Origin: Pseudomonadota bacterium | GTDB lineage: Bacteria; Pseudomonadota; Gammaproteobacteria; Steroidobacterales; JBCBZW01 | NCBI GenBank assembly: GCA_039815145.1 | Contig: JBCBZW010000006.1 | Location: 33,565-97,564 of the forward strand | Direction: 5' to 3' | Length of the DNA stretch: 64,000 nt | Part shown: piece by piece, positions 1-7,739 of the stretch | Numbering within the stretch: the stretch's first letter is position 1 | How the letters are laid out: each line of letters starts with the position of its first letter | Position numbers and translations under genes: made by a program | The notes under the pieces: generated by a model | What the model saw: the letters and a program-made list of their open reading frames with translations, nothing else | Database searches by the model: none | Told to the model about the DNA's origin: nothing

Positions 1-489
1 GACGGTGAGCGCACCTTCTCCTACCGCTTCTCCTTCATCGACCCCCGCGCCCGCACCCCCACGTGGTACGTCGATGAGATCGAGGCGCCCGCCCTGGATG
101 CCGTGCGCTTGTATCGTCTACACCGTCGTCTGCTCGCCGCCCACTGCGAAGGCGACGCAGCCATGCTCGGCGCCCTCAGCGCCCCCATCATGATGGTGAT
201 CAGCGATGGCCAACTCACCGACGCCACCTCCCTCGACGTGCAGCGCGGCTTCGAGCAACTCTTCACCCGCCTGGACTACCAACGCTACGAGGATCTGCGC
301 CCCCCGGTCATCGAGGTGGCCGACTCGGGAGATCTCGCTTGGGTCGCGGTGGAGGTGCGCGCACGCGGCACGGTGCGCAGTGCGCCGGACGACACCTTCG
401 ACGATCGCTGGGCGTGGGTCATGCTCGCCCGCAAGGAGAAGGGCGATTGGGTGCACGCCGGCAATGCGGCGACGCGCCGTCAGCCCTGA
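1..489 (+). CDS. DUF4440/SnoaL-like protein, 3' part only
   Basis: The reading frame is open from the first base of the window and stops at 489, so only the last 162 residues are present and the start lies upstream. The C-terminal half (from about residue 60) looks like an NTF2-fold DUF4440/SnoaL-type domain: an alpha-helical segment, then a curved sheet ending in WVMLARKEKGDWVHAGN, which resembles the usual closing strand of that family. Members range from small enzymes to plain ligand-binding domains, so no reaction can be assigned. The piece before it (DGERTFSYRFSFIDP...) could be the end of another domain. The next gene converges on it with a 39-bp gap. The family call is by resemblance only. 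Confidence 0.6.
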   Translation, partial: DGERTFSYRFSFIDPRARTPTWYVDEIEAPALDAVRLYRLHRRLLAAHCEGDAAMLGALSAPIMMVISDGQLTDATSLDVQRGFEQLFTRLDYQRYEDLRPPVIEVADSGDLAWVAVEVRARGTVRSAPDDTFDDRWAWVMLARKEKGDWVHAGNAATRRQP

Positions 490-528
490 CCCGTCAGCGG
501 CGACGGACTAGCACTTACGCTAGCTTCC

Positions 529-2076
529 CTACCACGTAAACAGGCGCGTGTCGGAGATGTCGTTACCATCGACATCTCGCGCCGGCGACGGCGGAGAAGA
601 CCTGCGCGTGAGCAACGACACCACGACGATGGCGACGACACTGAGCACGAACGCCGGCACGGCCCCGATGTAGATCGCATCCCAGATCTCGCCCCCCGTG
701 TGCGGGAACAGCACCCAGATGAACACCAACCAACTCACCGCACCGGTCGCAATCGAGGCCATCGCGCCCGGCACGTTGGCCCCCTTCCAGAGCACCCCAC
801 ACACGAAGGTGGCGGCGATGGTCGGGAACGCGACGGCGCCGCCGAACACCAGCAGGTTGTACAGATCCCCCATCGCCAGGCCGAACAACAGGCCGAGGGC
901 GGTGAACGAGATCATCGCGATCCGCGTCACGCCGAGACTCAGGCGATCACTCGCGTCGGGTTTCACCGTGCGCAGCAAGGTGTAGCCGAGCAACGCGCCC
1001 GAGGTGAGCACCGTGTCCCCCGCCGTACTGATGATCGCCGACGCCGCCGCCACGAAAAACAGCACGGTGACCCATCCCGGCAGGTACTCCTGCACGAAGT
1101 TGGGGAACACGTTATCCAGCTGTGCCTCGGGCACATTGGCGTTCAGGATGAAGGCGCACATGCCGACGATCACCGGGATCATGCCGAGAGCTAAGTAGCA
1201 CACCCCGCCGAACACGAAGCCGCGGGTAGCGGCGCGCTCGTCCTTGGCCGCGAGCGCGCGGGCGATGAGTACCGAGCCCCCCAGATCACCGAAGGCGATG
1301 GAGAACCACGCCGCGCACATGTAGAGCATGCCGAGCACACCGAGGTATCCCGCGAAGCCCGAAGGCTCACCCGCCGCGTTGGGCGCGCTGGTGTAGAACA
1401 AGCTAAAGGGAGGCGTGCCGTCGGCAGTGGCCGCCTGTTCGATAAAGCCCGAGATCCCGCCCACGGCCGATAGAGCGTAGGGCAGCACGATCAACAGCAC
1501 GGCGGTCAGGATGACGAAGGCCACCATATCCGATCGGGAAAGGGCCCAAAGGCCGCCGGTTAAACAGATGCTTAGGATTACCACCGCGCCGAGCAAGGTG
1601 GCGGGCACGGTGGACAGCCCCGTCACCAACGCGATGATCACCCCGAGCGACAGCAGCTGCGCCGAGATCCAGGCCAGGTAGGAGAGCACGTGGACGAACA
1701 GACCGCACATGCCGATACGCTTGTCGAAGCGCGCGTTGTAGAAATCGATGGCCGTGGTGAAGCGCGAGCGCCGGAAGACGGCCACCATGAAGAACCCACA
1801 GAACAGCAGCGTCAGCATGGGCGACCAGGGGTCCCAGACGATGGCCTGAAAGCCGCCTACGTACGCTTCCCTGGCGCTGCCGATCACCACCGCCCCACCG
1901 AGCCACGTCGCCACCACCGAGCCACAGACGAAGGGTGCCGACAAGCTGTGGCCGGCGAGGATGAAGTCCTCGGTGGAGCCGGCCCGACGCGCGTAGTAGA
2001 GCCCCAGGCCGACGACCGTGGCGACGTACAGCCCGAGGGCGATCAGCACCAGGCTCGCGTGATCTGCGATGTCCAA
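529..2076 (-). CDS. sodium:solute symporter family protein
   Basis: A polytopic membrane protein of 515 residues with about 13 predicted hydrophobic segments, ending in a short polar tail. The N-terminal part (LGLYYARRAGSTEDFILAG, followed by a glycine-rich second helix with WLGG and SAREAYVGG) is typical of the SSS family, which moves sugars, amino acids, vitamins or organic anions with sodium. The substrate cannot be told from sequence. The frame extends upstream to an ATG at 2214, but that would run into the tRNA-Arg gene and add about 46 non-membrane residues. I therefore prefer the TTG at 2076, which has GGAG eight bases upstream and puts the first helix near the N-terminus. It seems to be transcribed alone. 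Confidence 0.88.
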   Translation of the reverse strand: MDIADHASLVLIALGLYVATVVGLGLYYARRAGSTEDFILAGHSLSAPFVCGSVVATWLGGAVVIGSAREAYVGGFQAIVWDPWSPMLTLLFCGFFMVAVFRRSRFTTAIDFYNARFDKRIGMCGLFVHVLSYLAWISAQLLSLGVIIALVTGLSTVPATLLGAVVILSICLTGGLWALSRSDMVAFVILTAVLLIVLPYALSAVGGISGFIEQAATADGTPPFSLFYTSAPNAAGEPSGFAGYLGVLGMLYMCAAWFSIAFGDLGGSVLIARALAAKDERAATRGFVFGGVCYLALGMIPVIVGMCAFILNANVPEAQLDNVFPNFVQEYLPGWVTVLFFVAAASAIISTAGDTVLTSGALLGYTLLRTVKPDASDRLSLGVTRIAMISFTALGLLFGLAMGDLYNLLVFGGAVAFPTIAATFVCGVLWKGANVPGAMASIATGAVSWLVFIWVLFPHTGGEIWDAIYIGAVPAFVLSVVAIVVVSLLTRRSSPPSPARDVDGNDISDTRLFTW

Positions 2077-2199
2077 CTCGGCGGCTCCAGCGGTGATTGA
2101 AGCGGGCGACCTTGGCACAGACAACCGAATGACTCCAGCACTTGCAGGAGCTTCGCGGCAGTTAGACGGGATGACGCCGGACGACGGCGCGGGAGACGC

Positions 2200-2276
2200 T
2201 GGCGCCCCGACCACGATTCGAACGTGGGACCTTCCGCTTAGGAGGCGGATGCTCTATCCAGCTGAGCTACCGGGGC
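2200..2276 (-). tRNA. tRNA-Arg (CCT anticodon)
   Basis: The minus strand folds as a full cloverleaf. The acceptor stem GCCCCGG pairs with TCGGGGC, the D arm starts TAGCTCAGCTGGATAGAGC, the anticodon loop is CTCCTAA (anticodon CCT) on a CCGC/GCGG stem, and the T loop is GTTCGAATC. The discriminator G and the 3' CCA are encoded in the DNA. Confidence 0.97.
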
Positions 2277-2357
2277 GTACCGCTACGCAGTCTACGCCCT
2301 GTCACGGCTCGGTTCCAAACCGCCGACGGGAGTTTGTCGGGGGCGGAAGCGGTAGCG

Positions 2358-2390
2358 GAAAGGGCCGGCGGGATCGGCCCCGCCGGCCCT
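2358..2390 (-). terminator. Rho-independent-like terminator after the fasciclin gene
   Basis: A perfect 12-bp GC-rich stem (2361-2372 with 2379-2390) with a 6-base loop lies 45 bp past the fasciclin stop codon. On the minus strand it is followed by only a short T stretch (CCTTTCC), so it is a strong hairpin with a weak U-tract. Confidence 0.5.
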
Positions 2391-2434
2391 CAGCTCACTG
2401 CAGTTAGGGCACGAGTGATACGCGCCCTGCAGGC

Positions 2435-2953
2435 TTAGCGAGCGTTCGGCAGCACCACGGTGTCGATCACGTGGATCACGCCGTTGGAGGCTTCGACGTC
2501 GGCAGCCACCACGGTGGCGTTGTCGACGTGCAGCTTCTCGCCCATCACCTTCAGGGTGAGGGAGTTGCCGTTCACGGTCTCAGCGGAGTCCAGCTTGACG
2601 GCCTGCTTGGCCATCACCTTGCCCGGCACCACGTGGTAGGTGAGCACGGCGATCAGCTTTTTCTTGTTCTCGGGCTTGAGCAGCTCAGCCACGGTGCCTT
2701 CGGGCAGCTTGGCAAAGGCAGCGTCGGTGGGTGCGAACACGGTGAAGGGGCCTTCGCCACGCAGCGTGTCGACCAGACCGGCAGCCTTCAGCGCAGCGGC
2801 CAGCGTCTTGAAGTTACCGTTGGCGACCGCCGTTGCAACGATGTCCTTCTCGGCAGCCATCTCACCCTTCTCGTGGTGGCCAGCGAGAGCGGAACCGGAG
2901 ATAGCAGCAAAGGCAATGAAGCCAGCGAGGAACTTGGTCAGTGCGTTTCGCAT
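2435..2953 (-). CDS. secreted fasciclin (FAS1) domain protein
   Basis: A 172-residue exported protein. Residues 1-24 form a signal peptide ([12 protein letters not shown]... ending SALA). The rest is a single FAS1 domain: [19 protein letters not shown], the H1 box [17 protein letters not shown], the central YHVVPGKV, and the H2 box ending [13 protein letters not shown]. Single-domain bacterial FAS1 proteins are periplasmic or secreted and usually linked to adhesion or matrix. The start at 2953 is chosen because the signal peptide begins there, with AAGGG upstream; longer in-frame starts add an arginine-rich non-coding-looking leader. The gene is monocistronic, divergent from the peroxiredoxin gene and followed by a strong hairpin. 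Confidence 0.93.
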   Translation of the reverse strand: MRNALTKFLAGFIAFAAISGSALAGHHEKGEMAAEKDIVATAVANGNFKTLAAALKAAGLVDTLRGEGPFTVFAPTDAAFAKLPEGTVAELLKPENKKKLIAVLTYHVVPGKVMAKQAVKLDSAETVNGNSLTLKVMGEKLHVDNATVVAADVEASNGVIHVIDTVVLPNAR

Positions 2954-3156
2954 CAATATTACCCTTAGGTTGGAGTTACGATGACGCCGCCGCCACCTGA
3001 CGTGGCGCGCATAGCAGCGTCGCTCGGGGGCATTGTTCGCGACCCACGGTACCGCTGGTTTCATGTCGTGCGCGCAATAGGTCGAACGGTCGAACGGCGC
3101 ACGGCCAGGCGCGCGGTGCATAGCGCGAATCCCGAGCACGGGTCAGTTGCGGTAAA

Positions 3157-3170
3157 CTGAAGAACTTCAG
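3157..3170. promoter_or_regulatory. 14-bp palindrome upstream of the peroxiredoxin gene
   Basis: CTGAAG-AA-CTTCAG is a perfect inverted repeat centred 45 bp before the bcp-like start codon, within the divergent intergenic region. Its position suits an operator, but no regulator is recognised and chance cannot be excluded. Confidence 0.3.
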
Positions 3171-3208
3171 GTATTTCAATGCGCATTCGCGCGTTCGGAG
3201 GATCAAGG

Positions 3209-3670
3209 ATGCTTTCGCCCGGTACCCAGGCCCCGGATTTCACCCTGCCAGATCACGAAGGCAAGGACGTGACCTTGTCGACGCTGCTCAGCGATGGACC
3301 GCTGATCCTCTACTTCTACCCGGCGGATTTCACGCCGGGGTGCACCCGCGAGGCGTGCAGCTTGCGCGATCTGAACGACGATCTGGTGGCCGCCAACCTA
3401 CGTGTGGTCGGCGTCAGCCCCCAGGACAGCGACTCCCACGCGCGCTTTCGCGAGCAGCACCAACTGCCCTTCACCCTCCTCGCGGATACGCGCAAGCAGG
3501 TGGCAGGGCTGTATGACGTGAAGGGACCGCTCGGACTGATCGTGCGCCGGGCCACGTTCCTCATTCGCGCCGACGGCACGATCGAGGATGCGGTGCTGGC
3601 CGACCTCAGCGTCGACCGTCACGAGGCCTTCGTGAAGCGCGCGATCGAGGCCGGTGCCACCGGCACCTGA
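3209..3670 (+). CDS. bcp: thioredoxin-dependent thiol peroxidase (Bcp/PrxQ-type peroxiredoxin)
   Basis: A 153-residue cytosolic peroxiredoxin that reduces hydroperoxides using thioredoxin. The active-site stretch FTPGCTREAC contains the peroxidatic Cys45 and, five residues later, Cys50, the resolving-cysteine spacing of alpha-type Bcp/PrxQ enzymes. The preceding YFYPADFTPG matches the family. GGAGGATCAAGG directly precedes the ATG at 3209; an in-frame ATG at 3179 lacks such a site. The downstream trmH start lies only 8 bases past the stop, so the two are probably co-transcribed. Confidence 0.93.
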   Translation: MLSPGTQAPDFTLPDHEGKDVTLSTLLSDGPLILYFYPADFTPGCTREACSLRDLNDDLVAANLRVVGVSPQDSDSHARFREQHQLPFTLLADTRKQVAGLYDVKGPLGLIVRRATFLIRADGTIEDAVLADLSVDRHEAFVKRAIEAGATGT

Positions 3671-3678
3671 GAACTCCC

Positions 3679-4389
3679 TTGACCCCGGAGCGACTCGCGC
3701 GCCTGCGCCATGCCCTGAATCGGCGCCAACCCGACCTCACGGTGGTGATGGACCGCACCCAGAAGAGTCACAACATCGCGGCGGTGATGCGCACGGCGGA
3801 TGCGGTCGGGTTGCATCGGATCCACGCCGTCTCCGTGGACGGGATTCGCTCCCACCACATGATCTCCGCGGGCGTGCGCAAATGGGTGCGCGTACAGCGT
3901 CACCAGACACTCACCCAGTGCTTCGATACGCTGCGCGCGGATGGCTTCACCCTGCTCACGGCCCATCGCAGCGAGCAGTCGATCGACTACCGCGACGTGG
4001 ACTACACCCAGCCCATCGCCGTGGTCCTCGGCAGCGAACTCTACGGCGTGGCCCCGCAGACCCTGGCCGAGGCCACCCAGTGCGTCGCGGTGCCGATGGA
4101 GGGACTCACGGAGTCCTTGAATGTGTCCGTCGCGGCCGCATTACTGTTGTTCGAGGCCCGCCGCCAACGCGAGGCCGCCGGCCTGTACGACGGCCCCAGT
4201 CGCTTGCCTGCAGAGCAGTACATCAAAACCCTGTTCGAGTGGGCCTATCCGCATATCGCGAGGCGCTGCAACGAGCGCGCCCTGCCCTACCCGCCGCTGC
4301 GTGAGGACGGTCAGATGGCCCACAACCCCCTGGATCCGCCCGCGAGCGCCGGCCGAGAGGCACCGCCGCCCCCCTCCCCCGAGGAGTGA
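3679..4389 (+). CDS. trmH: tRNA (guanosine(18)-2'-O)-methyltransferase
   Basis: A 236-residue SPOUT-class methyltransferase, close to the usual TrmH length of about 230. The N-terminal motif NIAAVMRTADAVG, the middle GSELYGV and the C-terminal knot motif ESLNVSVAAALLLFEA are the three SPOUT/SpoU motifs. The enzyme would methylate the ribose of G18 in the tRNA D-loop using S-adenosylmethionine. Translation appears to start at a TTG (3679), eight bases after the peroxiredoxin stop; no ATG is better placed. The C-terminal extension (TLFEWAYPHIARRCNERALP) is also typical of TrmH rather than TrmL or RlmB. Confidence 0.92.
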   Translation: MTPERLARLRHALNRRQPDLTVVMDRTQKSHNIAAVMRTADAVGLHRIHAVSVDGIRSHHMISAGVRKWVRVQRHQTLTQCFDTLRADGFTLLTAHRSEQSIDYRDVDYTQPIAVVLGSELYGVAPQTLAEATQCVAVPMEGLTESLNVSVAAALLLFEARRQREAAGLYDGPSRLPAEQYIKTLFEWAYPHIARRCNERALPYPPLREDGQMAHNPLDPPASAGREAPPPPSPEE

Positions 4390-4391
4390 CC

Positions 4392-4763
4392 ATGAACGAT
4401 TTTCAACGATTTATAGAGAGTCAGCGCCAAGCCCAAGGTGGCGCGCCGGCAGGAGGACCAGGGGCCTTCCTGGCGCGAGCCGTGGGCATGGTGGCAGCGG
4501 TCGGTGTGCTGGCCATCAGCCTCATCTTCGGGGCCTTCGTGATCACCGCTGTACTCGCCATCGCCCTGGTGGCTGCCGTCGCCTTTCGCGTGTGGTTTTG
4601 GTGGCACCAACGGAAGCTCCGCGCCAGCGGTAGCCCCCATGGCCCCAGCCCGAGCCGCAGGCCTCGCCCGCCGCCTCGTGCGGGCGGCGGAGACGTGGTG
4701 GAGGGGGAATTCGAGGTGGTGGAGGAGCACGGGGACGACGACCCGCACCGCCCCCGAAGCTAA
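4392..4763 (+). CDS. small single-pass or hairpin membrane protein
   Basis: A 123-residue protein with a hydrophilic Gln-rich N-terminus, one long hydrophobic stretch (about residues 30-67, enough for one long or two short helices), and a basic, proline-rich tail that turns acidic (GGGDVVEGEFEVVEE). No family is recognised, although short inner-membrane proteins ending in an EGEFEVV-like acidic motif are common in gammaproteobacteria. GAGGAG, formed by the end of trmH, serves as ribosome binding site for the ATG at 4392, two bases past the trmH stop, so it is probably translationally coupled to trmH. Confidence 0.7.
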   Translation: MNDFQRFIESQRQAQGGAPAGGPGAFLARAVGMVAAVGVLAISLIFGAFVITAVLAIALVAAVAFRVWFWWHQRKLRASGSPHGPSPSRRPRPPPRAGGGDVVEGEFEVVEEHGDDDPHRPRS

Positions 4764-4768
4764 GCGCC

Positions 4769-5191
4769 CTATTCGGCCGGCGTAAGGCTGGCGCAACCGC
4801 CGTAGTTGCGCAGACGCTCGGGCCACCCGTAGACGATGCCCGCCTGGCGCCAACGCTTGTTCTTGCGCACGAGCAGGCACGGTCCCGCTTCGCTCTCCAA
4901 GATGAACATCTGGCCGTCCTCGACCTCCGGCCCTTCGGGTGCCTGTGCGGCGCCGTTCCAAAGGAAGGCCTTGTTCTGATCGGCCCAGCGATACCAGAAG
5001 ACGTCCGGCTCCAGCCAGATGCGCAGAGGTTCGAAGTACACCCGGAAGCCCGCACGCGTGTCCGCATCGTCGCGCGCCTCCCCGTTGGCGGGGGAGGTGG
5101 AAGCTTGGCCCAGGCTCAGCCCGGGTAGGCCAAGCGTCAGGGCCGTGAGCATGATCGGCAGACCGGCGCGAATGCACCTAAGTGTGTTCAT
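4769..5191 (-). CDS. small exported protein of unknown function
   Basis: A 140-residue protein with an N-terminal signal peptide (hydrophobic residues 12-27, cleavage likely after GQA). The mature part is rich in tryptophan and aromatics (FEPLRIWLEPDVFWYRW) and has two cysteines (AGPCLLV and YGGCASL) that could form a disulfide. I recognise no family. It begins 18 bases after the stop of the TPR lipoprotein and may be the last cistron of the polysaccharide operon, or only a tail passenger. It converges with the small membrane protein gene, with 5 bp between them. Confidence 0.65.
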   Translation of the reverse strand: MNTLRCIRAGLPIMLTALTLGLPGLSLGQASTSPANGEARDDADTRAGFRVYFEPLRIWLEPDVFWYRWADQNKAFLWNGAAQAPEGPEVEDGQMFILESEAGPCLLVRKNKRWRQAGIVYGWPERLRNYGGCASLTPAE

Positions 5192-5209
5192 CGTTCAGCA
5201 ACTCCTCTC

Positions 5210-7645
5210 TTACAGTCGCGACAGGGTGGCCCGGGCTTCCTGCACGCCGACGAAGTTCACGCCATCCTCAGCGATCGAGGCCTCCAGCTCTGTGCGCGCC
5301 AGCGACGACTCACCGATCGCCACGTAGATCATCCCAAGGTGGTAGCGAAGCTGGGGCAGCGCCTGCGCATAGCGCGGCTCTGCGCGCGCCGTACGCACCG
5401 CTTGCTCGAGGAATGACCGAGCCTCGGTGTAGTTCTCCAAGCGGTAGGCGAGCCAGCCGACAGTGTCGAGAAAGACGGCGTTGGACTGCGTGCGCAGGGG
5501 GCGGGCCAGCTGTGACGCGTAGTCCAGACGCTCCGCCGTGCGCTGGTGATCAGCGACCAGGGAGGCCAGGTTGTTGATCGCGACCAGGGAGGACGGATCC
5601 GTCTCGAGGATCAACTCGTACTCGGCGATCGCCGCCAGGTAAGCCGTCTCGCGCTCCAACAGTTGAGCCTTGATCAAGCGCAACTGAGCGTTGTCCGGCG
5701 CCACCACCAAACCGCGGTCAGCCACGTCGATGGCCGCGGGTACGTCGTCCAGCGCCACGTTTACGGAGATGAGATCGCGGTAGGTCGGCCACACGTCGTT
5801 GCGCACGGTGAGCGACTGCTCCAGCACTTCGCGGGCCTCCTCCATGCGCTGGCTCCGGCTCAGCACCTGGCCCTTGAGCGTGAGCCCTGCGAAGTCCTGG
5901 GGGTGGTCCTCGAGATACGCGTCGAGCTCGGTGAGCGCCTCGTCCGGTCGCTCGAGCTCCACCAGGGCGGTCACCACGCCAGAGAGCACATCGGCGGTCA
6001 TCTCGCCGAGCGCCGCGGCTTCGCGGTAGGAGACGAGCGCCGACTCGTAGTCGCGCGCGGCGAGATGGGCGCGACCGGCCAGGTAATGGCCGAGGCGCGC
6101 CTGGTCGACGTTGCTGGCGCCGGCCGCCGCGACGATCTCATTCGCCACGCTCAACGCTTCCGCTGGGCGGCCATCGCGCATCAGCGCCTCCGCCAGCAGA
6201 CGCACGCTCGTCTCACTGGGCGGCGCACCGGCCTCGTCGGCCCTGCGGATCAGCGTGTGGACATCACGAAACTGCTCGCGTCCGTACAGGACGCCGGCCA
6301 GGCGGTCGCGGGCGAAGGCGTCGCCAGGGTGAGCCGCCAGCAGATCCCGCAGACGCTCCTCGGCCAGAACGCTGTCGCCCGCCTGCGCGTGCGCCTGGGC
6401 CAGCAACGTGAGCGCGCGGCGTGAGTCGGGGTCGTTGCGGCGGGCAGCGCGCAGATCGGTGATGGCATCCTCCACCTGACCGTCCTGTAAGGCGAGACCT
6501 GCGCGCAGGATCAACGCCTCCGGATCCCCCGGCGAATCCTCGAGGACGGCCTCGATCAACGGGCGGGCCTCGTCCATTCGCCCTTCGCGCATGTAGAGCT
6601 TGGACAGTTCGTTGCGGGCGGTCGCGCGATCCTCCGCGTCGTCGGCACTGCTGACGACGCTCTCGAAGACCTCGATTGCCTCGGGGTTTCGCCCCTGCGC
6701 CTGGTACAGGGTCGCCAGGGCGAAGCGAAACGCCTGAACGTCGGGTTCCGCCGCGACGTAGGACTTCAGGGCGGCCTCGGCCTTTGCCGGGTCACGTCGG
6801 TTGGCAAGGAATTCGGCGTACTCGAGCTTGGCCGTGCTGTCTTCCGGGTCATCGCTGACCAGGGCTTCCAGCACCGCTTCGGCCTCGTCCTCGCGGCCTC
6901 GCTGGACGTAGAAGTTGGCCAGCTGATAGCGCACCGCGTTGCGCTCGGGGAACTGCTCGATGAGCGAATTCAGCCCCGACTCCACATCCTCCCAACGCTC
7001 CAGGTTCTGCAGCGCCTGCAGGCGAAACAGGTGCAGCGCCGCCGCCGACGGATTCAGGCCGATCCCCTCATCGAGCGCAGCCAAGGCCTCGTCCACCTGT
7101 CCCTGCTGGTAGAGCAGCGAAAACAACAGCGAGTGGGCCGGGACGTTGTCCGGATGATCGGCCAGCACCTGGGTGATCTGCTCAGTCGCCCCGGCGAGAT
7201 CGCCGTCGAAACGCGTCAGGGAGGCCTGCAGCACCTGCACGTCGGGATTGTCCGGCGCCAACGCCACGGCCTCGGCGACGTTCTCCCGTGCCTGCTCGAT
7301 CGCCTCGGGTGTCTGGCTGGCGGCACCGAGCTGCAAAATGCCGAGCTTCACCCGGGCATCGATGTTGCCCTCATCGATGGCAAGCACCCGCTGCAGATGG
7401 TTGTACATCGCCCGGTAGTTGCGATTCTGCTCTGAGATTCGCGCAAGCAACATGCGCGCCTCGATGTTGTCGCGATCGATCTTGACCGCCGTGCGCAAGT
7501 CCAGCCGGGCTTTGACGAGGTCGCCCTCGTCGAAGAACTCCTGCGCGCGATCGATGTACTTCGCGGCACGATCCTCGGCACTACCGCAGGCAGTTAGCAG
7601 CATGGCCGCGAGCAAGGCCGTCAGCACGGGCAGCAGGGTTCTCAT
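5210..7645 (-). CDS. TPR-repeat lipoprotein, PrsT-like (exosortase/polysaccharide locus)
   Basis: An 811-residue protein with a lipoprotein signal (LLAAMLLTAC, lipid-attached Cys20) followed by about 20 tetratricopeptide repeats across nearly the full length. The first repeats (AEDRAAKYIDRAQEFFDEGD...ARLDLRTAVKIDRDN) resemble the PrsT family of TPR lipoproteins found in PEP-CTERM/exosortase polysaccharide loci. Its likely place is the periplasmic face of the outer or inner membrane, as a scaffold for synthesis or export; its precise role is not known. It is the penultimate or last gene of the locus, 94 bp after the MraY-like gene. Confidence 0.85.
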   Translation of the reverse strand: MRTLLPVLTALLAAMLLTACGSAEDRAAKYIDRAQEFFDEGDLVKARLDLRTAVKIDRDNIEARMLLARISEQNRNYRAMYNHLQRVLAIDEGNIDARVKLGILQLGAASQTPEAIEQARENVAEAVALAPDNPDVQVLQASLTRFDGDLAGATEQITQVLADHPDNVPAHSLLFSLLYQQGQVDEALAALDEGIGLNPSAAALHLFRLQALQNLERWEDVESGLNSLIEQFPERNAVRYQLANFYVQRGREDEAEAVLEALVSDDPEDSTAKLEYAEFLANRRDPAKAEAALKSYVAAEPDVQAFRFALATLYQAQGRNPEAIEVFESVVSSADDAEDRATARNELSKLYMREGRMDEARPLIEAVLEDSPGDPEALILRAGLALQDGQVEDAITDLRAARRNDPDSRRALTLLAQAHAQAGDSVLAEERLRDLLAAHPGDAFARDRLAGVLYGREQFRDVHTLIRRADEAGAPPSETSVRLLAEALMRDGRPAEALSVANEIVAAAGASNVDQARLGHYLAGRAHLAARDYESALVSYREAAALGEMTADVLSGVVTALVELERPDEALTELDAYLEDHPQDFAGLTLKGQVLSRSQRMEEAREVLEQSLTVRNDVWPTYRDLISVNVALDDVPAAIDVADRGLVVAPDNAQLRLIKAQLLERETAYLAAIAEYELILETDPSSLVAINNLASLVADHQRTAERLDYASQLARPLRTQSNAVFLDTVGWLAYRLENYTEARSFLEQAVRTARAEPRYAQALPQLRYHLGMIYVAIGESSLARTELEASIAEDGVNFVGVQEARATLSRL

Positions 7646-7739
7646 GGTTTTCCTCGAAGTTTAGTTGTCGGGATGCGCCCCACGTTGGCGCGAGAGTCTA
7701 CCGCAGGCGCACCGTGTGCGCGTCATCGCGCTCCGTCGG

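Noticed and set aside
2077..2214. Extended N-terminus of the sodium:solute symporter from ATG 2214
   Set aside because: It would overlap the end of the tRNA-Arg gene and adds a Pro/Ser/Ala-rich leader not seen in the family; the TTG at 2076 has a ribosome site.
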